This document shows positions 28,537 to 38,418 of a stretch of 64,000 bases of DNA, piece after piece (the first letter of the stretch is position 1; every line of letters starts with the position of its first letter). The position numbers and the translations under genes were made by a program. Location: NCBI RefSeq assembly GCF_039534915.1, contig NZ_BAAAWE010000001.1:5456001-5520000 (forward strand), written 5' to 3'. The DNA is from Streptomyces roseofulvus. GTDB lineage: Bacteria; Actinomycetota; Actinomycetes; Streptomycetales; Streptomycetaceae. The notes beneath the pieces are model-generated. The model ran no database searches. It had not been told where the DNA came from and saw nothing but the letters and a program-made list of their open reading frames with translations.

Positions 28537-30566
28537 AGCCACCTTTCGGCTTCTGCGTGGGCGTCGAAGACCCCGAAGGGCACCACCGTCGCGGACGGCT
28601 GGGCCTCGGCCCTCGGTTTGGGTGCTGCTTCGGTTTCGCTCTCGGGTGCCGAGGCGGGCGCGTGGACGGTGGCCGCGGCTCGGGTGCGGCCCACGACCTT
28701 GGCGGTGTGCTTGTCCGGGCCGTGCTCGGCCCGGGTCAGTAGTTCGTCCAGCACCCGGGCAACGACCGCTTCGTTGGTGTCGTCCAGGCCGGCCCCGGTG
28801 GCCAGGCGGCGGGCGTGGCTCCAGGTGAAGTCCGCGAACGGTGCGTTGACCAAGGGCAGGTGGACCCAGGGGACGGTGATCCAGCCCTGCTGGGTGCGTA
28901 CGAACACATGGGACAGGTCGTAGGGGTCGTAGTGCACTTCCCAGAGTCCGCGTTTCGCGGCGTGTCCGGAGTGCTGGCGCCGCCAGGGCCCCAGGTCTGC
29001 ACAGTCATAGGTGCGGTAGTTGATCCGAATGCCGTAGTCGTTGACGGCCCGCCAGGCCACCGGAAGCAGTTCCAGGTAGTCCTCGCCCCGCAGCACCAGC
29101 GGCAGATAGCCGCAGGCTGCCACCAGTGAGGCGTACTTGTCGTTGGGTGACATCGCCTTCTTCGGCCGGAACGGGTCGCGCAGGCTGTCGTGCGGCCTGG
29201 CCTGCCACCCGGCCAGCAGCCACTCGTCCAGAAGGTCCTGGAGTTCGGGGATGGTCCAGACGGCCTGCTCTTCGACGCGCTCGCCCCGGCGGGAGACGTT
29301 CGGTCCCGTGTAGCCGGCGAGGTGCTGGCAGAACAGTGTGTTGATCGCCGAGAACGTGGCCTCCACGATGGCCTTGTCGGTAGGCGTCCGTGGGCGCGAT
29401 CTCTGCACTGAGACACCGAGACGGTCGCAGGCCCGGATGAACGTGTCGGAAATGAAGACCTTCCCGCCGTCGATGACGACGGTGTCCGGCACGATCACCG
29501 GCTTCGCCGCGGCTTGTTCCATCCGCGTGTCCGCGGCCAGCAGCCGCCGGTGCGGCATCCGCGAGGCCGCCATCCGAAGCGACTGGGACCAGCCCGGCCG
29601 CATCGGCTCGGGCACCAGCATCCGGGCCAGCAGCAGCGAGGCGTCCACCGCCTTCGTGCCCACCGGCCGCAGCACAGCCGCGCAGATCGTGCGAGTCGCG
29701 ACGTCGACCGCGATCGTCAGATCCGCGCGAGCCGTCAGACCGGAATCCAGCACCACCATCACGTCCAGCGGGGTGGAGTCGATCTGCACCTGTTCTCCGG
29801 GCCGGTCCGCGAACGTCGGCGTGAACGGCCCCTGTGGGCGGTTCGCCGTCTGGCGCCGCGTGACCGCCGAGCCGAAGGAGTGCCGACCGGCGGAGAGCGC
29901 GTCGACGAGCTTGTAGAAGGTGTTCTTGCTCGGCAGCGGCACCACTCCCTCGCCGTGGGTGGCCTCCACCATCTTGATCACCCTGCGGATCAGCCGGGAC
30001 CGGGTCCCCGTCGACGTGTGCGTTTCCGCGTCCAGAGCCTCCCTGATCACCGCCACCAGCCGGGCATCCGCCCGCCCCGTCGCCTCCGACATCCGCACCA
30101 GACGCTGGTCGACCAGACCCCACAACCCCTGCTGGGCATAGCGAGACCGCTTGCCCTGCACCGTGCGAAGACTCACACCCAGCTCATCCGCCTTCGCCTG
30201 GGCTCGCTCCACCAGCGAACGGGACGCAGGGTCGTACTCCGGCCGCGCGGGCGTGCCCGGCCCGGCGCCGGGCGGTAGCCCGGTCTCCACCTCCACGATG
30301 TGGCGTTCCCACTCGCGCGCAGCCGCCCCCGCGGCCTCCGACAGCGTCGCCAGCAGGCCGAACGGCTCCACCGCAGGAAGCGACTCCGTGCCGGTGACCG
30401 CGAAGTCCGGCGCCGTCATCAGATACGAGGCCAGCACCACCGACTCCGCCCCATCCTGCGAGCGCAGTCGTACCGACGTCCCCGCGAGTGCCACCACCTG
30501 GTGGTCGCTGTCGTTGTAGGTGATCCAGTCCCCGGGCCGTAGCACCGAGGCGTTCTGGCCGCCCAT
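28533..30566 (-). CDS. tnsB: TnsB-type DDE transposase (Mu/rve integrase core)
   Basis: 677 aa. Catalytic triad visible as Asp263 (VQIDSTPLDVMV), Asp366 (TVVIDGGKVFIS) and Glu402 (KAIVEATFSAINT), with a 35-residue gap between the last two, as in the retroviral-integrase fold. N-terminal HTH/DNA-binding part (about 110-245), Mu-C-like domain (about 440-600) and a disordered C-tail that would contact TnsC. It cuts the 3' ends and joins them to target DNA. ATG shares one base with the tnsA stop. The real start at 30566 is set by this coupling; longer frames upstream are antisense artefacts. Confidence 0.93.
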   Translation of the reverse strand: MGGQNASVLRPGDWITYNDSDHQVVALAGTSVRLRSQDGAESVVLASYLMTAPDFAVTGTESLPAVEPFGLLATLSEAAGAAAREWERHIVEVETGLPPGAGPGTPARPEYDPASRSLVERAQAKADELGVSLRTVQGKRSRYAQQGLWGLVDQRLVRMSEATGRADARLVAVIREALDAETHTSTGTRSRLIRRVIKMVEATHGEGVVPLPSKNTFYKLVDALSAGRHSFGSAVTRRQTANRPQGPFTPTFADRPGEQVQIDSTPLDVMVVLDSGLTARADLTIAVDVATRTICAAVLRPVGTKAVDASLLLARMLVPEPMRPGWSQSLRMAASRMPHRRLLAADTRMEQAAAKPVIVPDTVVIDGGKVFISDTFIRACDRLGVSVQRSRPRTPTDKAIVEATFSAINTLFCQHLAGYTGPNVSRRGERVEEQAVWTIPELQDLLDEWLLAGWQARPHDSLRDPFRPKKAMSPNDKYASLVAACGYLPLVLRGEDYLELLPVAWRAVNDYGIRINYRTYDCADLGPWRRQHSGHAAKRGLWEVHYDPYDLSHVFVRTQQGWITVPWVHLPLVNAPFADFTWSHARRLATGAGLDDTNEAVVARVLDELLTRAEHGPDKHTAKVVGRTRAAATVHAPASAPESETEAAPKPRAEAQPSATVVPFGVFDAHAEAERWL

Positions 30567-31327
30567 CACCGCACCACTCCCGACGACACGAGCGAGGCGG
30601 CGTGCAGCGGCACCGACACATCCACCACAAGCTCGTGCGACCACAGCAGATGGAACAACACCGGCAGCACCGCGATCGGATCCCCCACCGCCGCGGCCCC
30701 GTCCATCAGCGGCAGAGGCTCGGCGAACACCTCCCGCAGCACGGAGGCCACCGGCTCCACCCGGTGCCGCGGAGTGCGGTAGCCCGCAAGCCACCGCACG
30801 TTGCGCACCACGATCTCGTCCGGGTCCCCCACCAGCCGGAACTCCCATCCCACCTGGTCGCAGGCCGCCCGCGTCGCCTCGAACTTCACCCAGTCCCGAG
30901 GACCCCGCCGGTTCGCCGGGCGGCAGTCGATCACGACCGCAGTGCCGTCGTCACGGCGGGCAAAGTAGTCCGGCGCGTGCGAGATGCCCTTGCCGCCGTC
31001 CGATGCCCAGAACAGCCAGAACGGCTGGGAGGACACCCCCACCACGGTCGGGTCGAAGTCCAGCAGCATCACGTGATCGCGCTCCAGCCACGACTCGTAC
31101 CCGATGTGCCCGCCGGCCGTCGACGACCACCACAGCCCCGGCAGATGCCGCTGCCCCTTGTACGACTTGAACTCGCGCACCGGTACGACGTCCTCGAACC
31201 GCGTCGCCCACACATCCGAAAGCGGACGCCGGTATTCCGACCCGCCTAGATCGATGTACCCGACCTCGAAGCCCTCCGCCGGAGGCCCTGTCACGCCGCC
31301 CGGTACCACCCCTAACGCATGCACCAC
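30566..31327 (-). CDS. tnsA: TnsA-like endonuclease subunit
   Basis: 253 aa. TnsA-type restriction-like nuclease that cuts the 5' strands of Tn7-like transposons, making cut-and-paste movement possible. Candidate metal-site residues are Glu78 (GYESWLERDHVMLLDF) and Asp120 (HAPDYFARR), followed by VVIDCRP (134-136), where classical TnsA has QxK. In many actinobacterial relatives this position is an Arg-containing motif, so activity is plausible but not certain. First gene of the operon, GTG at 31325-31327 (a second GTG follows directly), 21 bp inside the first right-end binding site. Confidence 0.85.
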   Translation of the reverse strand: MVHALGVVPGGVTGPPAEGFEVGYIDLGGSEYRRPLSDVWATRFEDVVPVREFKSYKGQRHLPGLWWSSTAGGHIGYESWLERDHVMLLDFDPTVVGVSSQPFWLFWASDGGKGISHAPDYFARRDDGTAVVIDCRPANRRGPRDWVKFEATRAACDQVGWEFRLVGDPDEIVVRNVRWLAGYRTPRHRVEPVASVLREVFAEPLPLMDGAAAVGDPIAVLPVLFHLLWSHELVVDVSVPLHAASLVSSGVVR

Positions 31328-31348
31328 GAGCAGCTAACCCCGCCTCTC

Positions 31349-31426
31349 GATGCAAGGTCACGCTGACCTATGCAAGATCACGTGCAGCCTAAAGCTGACC
31401 TATGCAAGGTCGACCAGTACCGGACA
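31349..31426 (-). repeat. Right end of the Tn7-like element with repeated transposase sites
   Basis: Three direct copies of ATGCAAGRT at 31350-31358, 31370-31378 and 31402-31410; the last two share GCTGACCTATGCAAGRTC. The tip is CGGACA ending at 31426. Multiple same-direction sites near the tnsA end are the classic Tn7 right-end design. The tnsA promoter must lie in or next to these sites, so transposase could autoregulate the operon. Confidence 0.75.
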
Positions 31427-31485
31427 CTCCCGGCATGATCGCTCACAGCGAACAACCCCCGGGGAACAATCCCGCGCTCACATGC

Positions 31486-31506
31486 ATTGAGTCGGCATAG
31501 CTCAAC
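31486..31506 (+). promoter_or_regulatory. HspR operator (HAIR-like) upstream of lon
   Basis: TTGAGT (31487-31492), 7 nt, then GCTCAA (31500-31505), close to the HAIR consensus CTTGAGT-N7-ACTCAAG bound by the heat-shock repressor HspR. HspR control of lon is documented in Streptomyces. The site ends 21 nt before the lon ATG and begins 59 nt after the transposon's right tip. Confidence 0.8.
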
Positions 31507-31527
31507 TTGACTGCCGAAGGGGAGATC

Positions 31528-33939
<2,412 letters not shown>

Positions 33940-33953
33940 CCCGCACCGACGAC

Positions 33954-33987
33954 GAGGCCCCCGGTACGCGCGCGTACCGGGGGCCTC
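33954..33987. terminator. Bidirectional terminator after lon
   Basis: A 14-bp perfect stem (GAGGCCCCCGGTAC, 33954-33967, with 33974-33987; loop GCGCGC) lies between convergent lon and the carboxylate-amine ligase gene. Confidence 0.85.
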
Positions 33988-33995
33988 GCCCGTGC

Positions 33996-35147
33996 TCAGG
34001 CCGGGGTCGTACGGCGCACGGCCTCGACGATCACCGAGGCCAGCGAGGGGTCGCCGGCGTGCGCGGCCCGCTGGAGGTCCGCCCCGGTGCCCCGGGCGAG
34101 CAGCCGCGCGACGCCGGCCTCGGCGCGCTCGCGGTCGCCCGCGTCCTCCAGGGCCGGGCGGACGTGGTCGAGCAGGGTGTGCAGCACCTCGCCGGCCGGC
34201 GCCGGCCGCCAGCTCCGCGGGTCGAGCAGCTCGCCGCCGAGCCCGTACCGGCTGGCCCGCCAGGCGGCGAGCCGCAGCACCACCGTCGACACCGGGTCGG
34301 GGAGCAGCCCCCGCCGCCAGTCGCGGGCCGCGGTCTCCACCAGGGCGCGGCTCAGCACGGCGAGCAGGACGGTGTCCTCCACGTCCAGGCAGACGTCGCC
34401 GACCCGGATCTCCACCGTCGGGTAGCGGCGGGAGAGCCGGGCGTCGAAGTAGACCATGTGGTCGTCGACGAGCACGTCGCTGGCGAGCATCTCGCGGGTG
34501 GTCCGCTCGTACGCCTCCACGTCCCCGTACAGCTCGCTCGGGCCGGACATCGGCCAGCGCTGCCAGAGCTGGTGGCGCCAGCTCGCGTAGCCGGTGTCGA
34601 CGCCCTGGAAGTACGGGGAGTTGGCGCTGAGCGCGAGGAGCGGGGCGAGCCACGGGCGGATCCGGTCGAGCACCGCCACCCCCTCCTCGGGCGAACCGAG
34701 GTGGACGTGGACGTGGCAGGCGCAGGCGTACTCCTCGTCGACGAGGTGGGCGTACCGGTCGTGGATCCGCCGGTAGCGGTCGTCCGGGGTGAGCAGGGGG
34801 CCGAAGTCCACGGGCGGGGTCGCGAGGGCCGCGACCGCCACCCCGGCCTCCTTGGCCGCGGCGGCGGCGGCGAGCCTGGCCCGCCGCAGCTGGTCGGCGA
34901 GCTCGGGGGTGGTGGTGCAGGGGGCGGTGCCGATCTCCAGCTGCTCGGCGTACAACTCGGGCTTCGCCGGTTCCAGGCCCTCGGTGCGCGGCCCGGCGTC
35001 GGCGTGCCAGGCGGCGATCTCGGTGACGGTGCCGGCGACGGGCTGCGGGAGCCCGGTCTCGGGATCGACCAGGAGGAGCTCCTCCTCCACCCCGAACGTG
35101 CGCAGCCCTTCCCCGCGGTGGTAGATCCACCGCTGCTGGTTCCGCAT
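33996..35147 (-). CDS. Carboxylate-amine ligase, YbdK/GCS2 family (EgtA-like)
   Basis: 383 aa. GCS2 fold: TFGVEEELLLVDPETGLPQP carries the conserved Glu ligands, with ACHVHVHLGSPEEG and MSGPSELYGDVEAYE supporting an ATP-dependent glutamate-amine ligase. The family includes weak glutamate-cysteine ligases and EgtA of ergothioneine synthesis; no other ergothioneine genes are nearby, so the substrate is open. ATG at 35145-35147. Monocistronic and convergent to lon across a shared terminator. Confidence 0.87.
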   Translation of the reverse strand: MRNQQRWIYHRGEGLRTFGVEEELLLVDPETGLPQPVAGTVTEIAAWHADAGPRTEGLEPAKPELYAEQLEIGTAPCTTTPELADQLRRARLAAAAAAKEAGVAVAALATPPVDFGPLLTPDDRYRRIHDRYAHLVDEEYACACHVHVHLGSPEEGVAVLDRIRPWLAPLLALSANSPYFQGVDTGYASWRHQLWQRWPMSGPSELYGDVEAYERTTREMLASDVLVDDHMVYFDARLSRRYPTVEIRVGDVCLDVEDTVLLAVLSRALVETAARDWRRGLLPDPVSTVVLRLAAWRASRYGLGGELLDPRSWRPAPAGEVLHTLLDHVRPALEDAGDRERAEAGVARLLARGTGADLQRAAHAGDPSLASVIVEAVRRTTPA

Positions 35148-35267
35148 GGAGCGCTCTCCTTCACGGGCGGACGGTGGTGCGCTGACGGGCGTTCGAACGT
35201 GCTTTCTCCAAGGGTGTCCACGAACGTCCCGTCTTCCACCCGTCCTCGCACAGATGGCGCGAAAACG

Positions 35268-35292
35268 CCCCCCGGAGGTGGACTCCGGGGGG
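35268..35292. terminator. Hairpin terminator after the LPMO gene
   Basis: CCCCCCGGAG (35268-35277) pairs with CTCCGGGGGG (35283-35292) around GTGGA. It lies 19 nt past the LPMO stop. Confidence 0.75.
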
Positions 35293-35310
35293 CCAGGCGG
35301 GGGAGTCCGC

Positions 35311-36195
35311 CTAGGAGGCGGAAGAGTCGCGGCGGCGGCCCAGGAGCAGGCTGCCCGCGCCGAAGACGGCGAGCGCGCCCGCGCCGGCCAGGGCGAGCGG
35401 CAGCGGGGAGTCGGGGGCGGCGGCGGCCTCGGCGGAGAGCGCCGGCGGCTGCTCGTCGCCGCCGTGGCCCGCGTGGCTCACGGTGGACAGCTCGGCGCCG
35501 GCGGCCAGTTCGGCCTCGGTCGGCGCCTCGGCCTTCAGCGCGGTGGCGGAGGCGGCGGCCGCGCCGAAGGTGACGTCCGAGCAGCTGTAGAACGCCTCGG
35601 GGCTGTCATTGCGCTGCCAGACCATGTAGACGATGTGGCGGCCGGTGCGGGCGGGCAGGTTGCCGGTGAAGGAGTAGTAGCCGTCGGTGGCGGTGCGGGT
35701 GGTGTCGTACACGGCGACCGGGGTGGAGTCGAGGTCGGACCACTTGAGCGGCTGCGTCGGGTCGAAGCCCGCCTTGGTGACGTACATGGTCATCCGGCCG
35801 GAGTGGGCGGCGGTGGCGCGGATCCTGAAGCCGAAGGCGCCGGCGCTGACGGCGGTGGCGGGCCAGTCGGTCCGCGCCCAGTCGAGGGCCCGGTACTTCT
35901 CGCGGTTGGCCGAGCAGAGCTTGCCGTCGGGGATGAGGGCCCGGTGGTTGCCGTCGGCGTTGGCGATGTTGACCTCGTTCCAGTCGTAGAGCGGCTGGGT
36001 GCCGGAGTCGGCGACGAGGTCCTTGCACACCTGCGAGTCGGGGCTCTCGGGTCCCTCGGCGTAGCAGGCGGCGACCCGGCTCACGGGGTTGAAGACGGCT
36101 CCGTGGGCGGCGGCGGTGGTGGGGGTGAGGCCGACGAGTGCGGCGGCGGCGGACAGGGCGGCGACGCCGGCGGCGGTGCGGCGGGTGGACGGCAT
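35311..36195 (-). CDS. AA10 lytic polysaccharide monooxygenase with C-terminal membrane anchor
   Basis: 294 aa. Signal peptide of 30 residues ending TTAAA, then mature His31 (HGAVFNPVSRVAACY), which with His131 forms the copper histidine brace that oxidatively cleaves chitin or cellulose. The catalytic domain ends near residue 212. A low-complexity linker follows and then LPLALAGAGALAVFGAGSLL plus RRRD, a C-terminal membrane segment with a basic stop, so the enzyme is probably surface-tethered. A DasR-type operator about 97 bp upstream of the ATG suggests N-acetylglucosamine control and favours chitin as substrate. Confidence 0.92.
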   Translation of the reverse strand: MPSTRRTAAGVAALSAAAALVGLTPTTAAAHGAVFNPVSRVAACYAEGPESPDSQVCKDLVADSGTQPLYDWNEVNIANADGNHRALIPDGKLCSANREKYRALDWARTDWPATAVSAGAFGFRIRATAAHSGRMTMYVTKAGFDPTQPLKWSDLDSTPVAVYDTTRTATDGYYSFTGNLPARTGRHIVYMVWQRNDSPEAFYSCSDVTFGAAAASATALKAEAPTEAELAAGAELSTVSHAGHGGDEQPPALSAEAAAAPDSPLPLALAGAGALAVFGAGSLLLGRRRDSSAS

Positions 36196-36291
36196 GCGGG
36201 GGCTCTCTCTCGTGCGTGGGGGAGTACGGAACGAGCAACGCGCGCGGGGCGCACGGAAGTTGAAACCCGGGCGACCGGGATAGAGACTCGC

Positions 36292-36307
36292 ATTGGTCCA
36301 TACCAAT
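36292..36307 (-). promoter_or_regulatory. DasR-responsive element (dre) upstream of the LPMO gene
   Basis: ATTGGTCCATACCAAT is an almost perfect palindrome close to the dre consensus (ACTGGTCTAGACCAxT) bound by DasR, the GlcNAc-responsive GntR repressor of chitin metabolism. It lies between the LPMO start (36195) and the downstream end of the lysozyme gene, so the LPMO gene is the only candidate target. Confidence 0.75.
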
Positions 36308-36421
36308 GGGCAAGGGTGTGGGCGGAAAAAGCCCCTGAGCGCGCGGAACGGCGGCCCCGGGGAAGCCGCCGCAGCCCCGGAACCGCCGTGTGCCGTGTTC
36401 TTCGCGCGCGCTGCGCGCGCG

Positions 36422-37255
36422 TCAGCCGTTCGCGAGCGCCTGGACCCGTGAGAGGTCACCGTTGAAGTGGTTGTGGTCGCCGACCGTCGGGCCGGACGAG
36501 GTGTACTGCCACATCGTGTAGTACGGCCAGCCGGCCGGGAGTTCGCCGACCTCGGAGGCGTACCGCGCGATCCACAGCGGGTTGGTCGAGGCGAAGCCGG
36601 AGTAGTTGCCGGTGCACTGCTTCCACCAGCTGGTCGCGGTGTAGATGACGGCGTCGCGGCCGGTGCGGGCCTTGTACCGGTTGAGGAAGTCGCGGATCCA
36701 GGTGACCATCCCCGACTGGGTCTTGCCGTAGCAGGTGGCGCCGTACGGGTTCCACTCGATGTCGAGGACGCCGGGGAGGGTCTTGCCGTCCCGGGACCAG
36801 CCGCCGCCGTTGTTGACGAAGTAGTCGGCCTGGGCGGTGCCGGTCGTGGTGTCCGGGGTGGCGAAGTGGTACGTGCCCCGGATCATGCCGACGTTGTACG
36901 AGCCGTTGTACTGCTGCGTGAAGTAGGTGTTCTTGTAGTACGTGCCCTCCGTCGCCTTGACGTAGGCCCACTTCACGCCGCTGTTCCAGAGGGTGGACCA
37001 GGCGACGTTGCCCTGGTGGCTGGAGACGTCGACGCCCTCCGTCCAGGTGGCGAGGGTGGAGACGCCGCCGGACTCGGTGGCGCCCCGGCCGTCGTGCTTG
37101 AGGACGCCCATGCCCATGTGGGCGGTGCCGCGCGCGGGGGCGGCGGCGCGGGCCTGGGGGTCGGCGGCGCCGGCCTGGCCGGCGAGGGGCAGGACGAGGG
37201 CGGTGGCCGCGAGGCCGGCGAGCAGGGTGGTGGAGACGGATCTGCGCACACGCAT
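36422..37255 (-). CDS. Secreted GH25 lysozyme (cellosyl/Chalaropsis type)
   Basis: 277 aa. Signal peptide about 1-30 (MRVRRSVSTTLLAGLAATAL), a short pro-like segment, then a GH25 domain from WTEGVDVSSHQGNVAWSTLW to the C-terminus; the DxE catalytic pair is in LPGVLDIEWNPYG. Hydrolyses the beta-1,4 MurNAc-GlcNAc bond of peptidoglycan. No cell-wall-binding module, so it is the compact Streptomyces form. Monocistronic; a MarR gene diverges from it. Confidence 0.92.
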   Translation of the reverse strand: MRVRRSVSTTLLAGLAATALVLPLAGQAGAADPQARAAAPARGTAHMGMGVLKHDGRGATESGGVSTLATWTEGVDVSSHQGNVAWSTLWNSGVKWAYVKATEGTYYKNTYFTQQYNGSYNVGMIRGTYHFATPDTTTGTAQADYFVNNGGGWSRDGKTLPGVLDIEWNPYGATCYGKTQSGMVTWIRDFLNRYKARTGRDAVIYTATSWWKQCTGNYSGFASTNPLWIARYASEVGELPAGWPYYTMWQYTSSGPTVGDHNHFNGDLSRVQALANG

Positions 37256-37458
37256 GGCGTGACTCCCGAGGGGTCGTGGGGGTGGTGTGGACATGTCAGT
37301 CACGTGCTCGTCGGCGACTCTACGCACGTAGACAGCCGGGGTGGAAGAGGGCCTGGGTTCCGCCGTTGGTCTACTCCTGCGAAATACTGAAGGAGCTGCG
37401 GCGATGCCCGCGGCAGCGGGAAACTTTCAGCCGACGAAACACGCGTGGGAGGTGCGGC

Positions 37459-38406
37459 GTGCGCACAGGCGGTACGGCCGGTGAAGACGGCGCCACGCCC
37501 CGGGAAACCCCCGGCGCCCCCGCCGCGCGTGCGGGCGGTCCCGGCATGGACGGCGCCCCTGCGCACCCCCCGGCCGGCGGGTCGCCCGGAGGCCCTCACG
37601 CCGACGAGCCCGCCGCGGCCAGGGAGGCCGCCGGGGCGGCCGATGGCGCCCTCACGGGCGGGAGGTCCGCCGAGGGGCGGGCCGTCACCGCCGGCGGCAG
37701 CGACAGTGACGGGGAGCCCGCCGACGGCGCCGTGACTGCCGGGTCGACCTCCGGCGGCACTGTCACCGCCGGCGAGTCCTCCGGCGGCGGCGTCACCGCC
37801 GGGCCGGCAGCCGAAGGGGCCGGTGCCGCCGGACCGGTCGCCGGTGGCACCGTCCCCGGCGGCGAGTCCGTCGGCGGCGCCGCCGACGGGGCGGTCGGCG
37901 GTCGTGCGTCGGCCGGGCGCGGTGACGGCCGTGGCGCGGCGGCCGTCGGTGGGGCGGTGCCCGAAGGGGGGCCTGCCGAGCGGGAGTTTCTCGCGCTGGA
38001 GCGGGAGCTCGCCGTGTTCCTGCGCCGGGCGCGTGCGCAGTCCGGCGAGATGGCGCGGGAGGTTCATCCGGAGCTGGAGTCGTCCGCGTACGGGCTCTTC
38101 GTGCGGCTCGACGACGCCGGGCCGCAGCGCGCCACCGAGCTCTCCGCCTACTTCGGCGTCGGCAAGGCGACCATGAGCCGCCAGCTGCGCGCCCTCGAAC
38201 AGCTCGGTCTGGTCGCCCGTGACCCCGACCCCGCCGACGGGCGGGCCTCCCTGGTCCGGCTCACCGACGAGGGCCGCGACCGCTTCCGGCACGTCCGCGA
38301 CGCCCGCCGCGGCCGGTACGTCCGCAAGCTCGCCGACTGGGACCGCGCCGAGGTCGCCGAACTGGCCCGGCTGCTGCAGCAGTTCAACCAGCGCTCGGAA
38401 GGCTGA
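37459..38406 (+). CDS. MarR-family regulator with long Gly/Ala-rich N-terminus
   Basis: 315 aa. The C-terminal 140 residues are a complete MarR domain (SSAYGLFVRLDDAGPQRATE; VGKATMSRQLRALEQLGLVA; ADGRASLVRLTDEGRDRF). The first 170 or so residues are low-complexity and contain repeated VTAG units (AVTAGG, AVTAGS, TVTAGE, GVTAGP). GTG at 37459 follows GGGAGG; a start much closer to the MarR domain is possible and would remove the extension. Typical MarR proteins are 140-160 aa. Target unknown; it diverges from the lysozyme gene. Confidence 0.8.
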   Translation: MRTGGTAGEDGATPRETPGAPAARAGGPGMDGAPAHPPAGGSPGGPHADEPAAAREAAGAADGALTGGRSAEGRAVTAGGSDSDGEPADGAVTAGSTSGGTVTAGESSGGGVTAGPAAEGAGAAGPVAGGTVPGGESVGGAADGAVGGRASAGRGDGRGAAAVGGAVPEGGPAEREFLALERELAVFLRRARAQSGEMAREVHPELESSAYGLFVRLDDAGPQRATELSAYFGVGKATMSRQLRALEQLGLVARDPDPADGRASLVRLTDEGRDRFRHVRDARRGRYVRKLADWDRAEVAELARLLQQFNQRSEG

Positions 38407-38418
38407 ACCGAACCCGCG

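Larger units (their letters stand above)
25271..31426. mobile_element. Tn7-like transposon, about 6.16 kb, with SUKH-family cargo
   Basis: The element holds tnsA-tnsB-tnsC-tniQ, transcribed leftward from the right end, and one cargo gene at the left end. Boundaries: TGTCCG at 25271 and its complement CGGACA ending at 31426. At both ends a GACSTTGC-type motif starts exactly 15 nt inward. Further copies of ATGCAAGRT or its complement lie at 25365, 31350, 31370 and 31402, in inverted orientation between the two ends, as expected for TnsB-binding sites. No clear 5-bp target duplication: the flanks (GCCTC and CTCCC) share only CTC. Codon bias within the element is weaker than the surroundings in the cargo gene and tniQ, consistent with acquisition. 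All four transposition genes look intact. Confidence 0.85.

Noticed and set aside
25271..31426. CRISPR-associated transposon (CAST)
   Set aside because: No cas genes, no repeat-spacer array and no tracr-like RNA within the element; the TnsABC-TniQ set occurs without CRISPR in many bacteria.
25266..31431. 5-bp target-site duplication at the element
   Set aside because: Left flank GCCTC and right flank CTCCC differ; only a 3-bp CTC match, which chance can explain.
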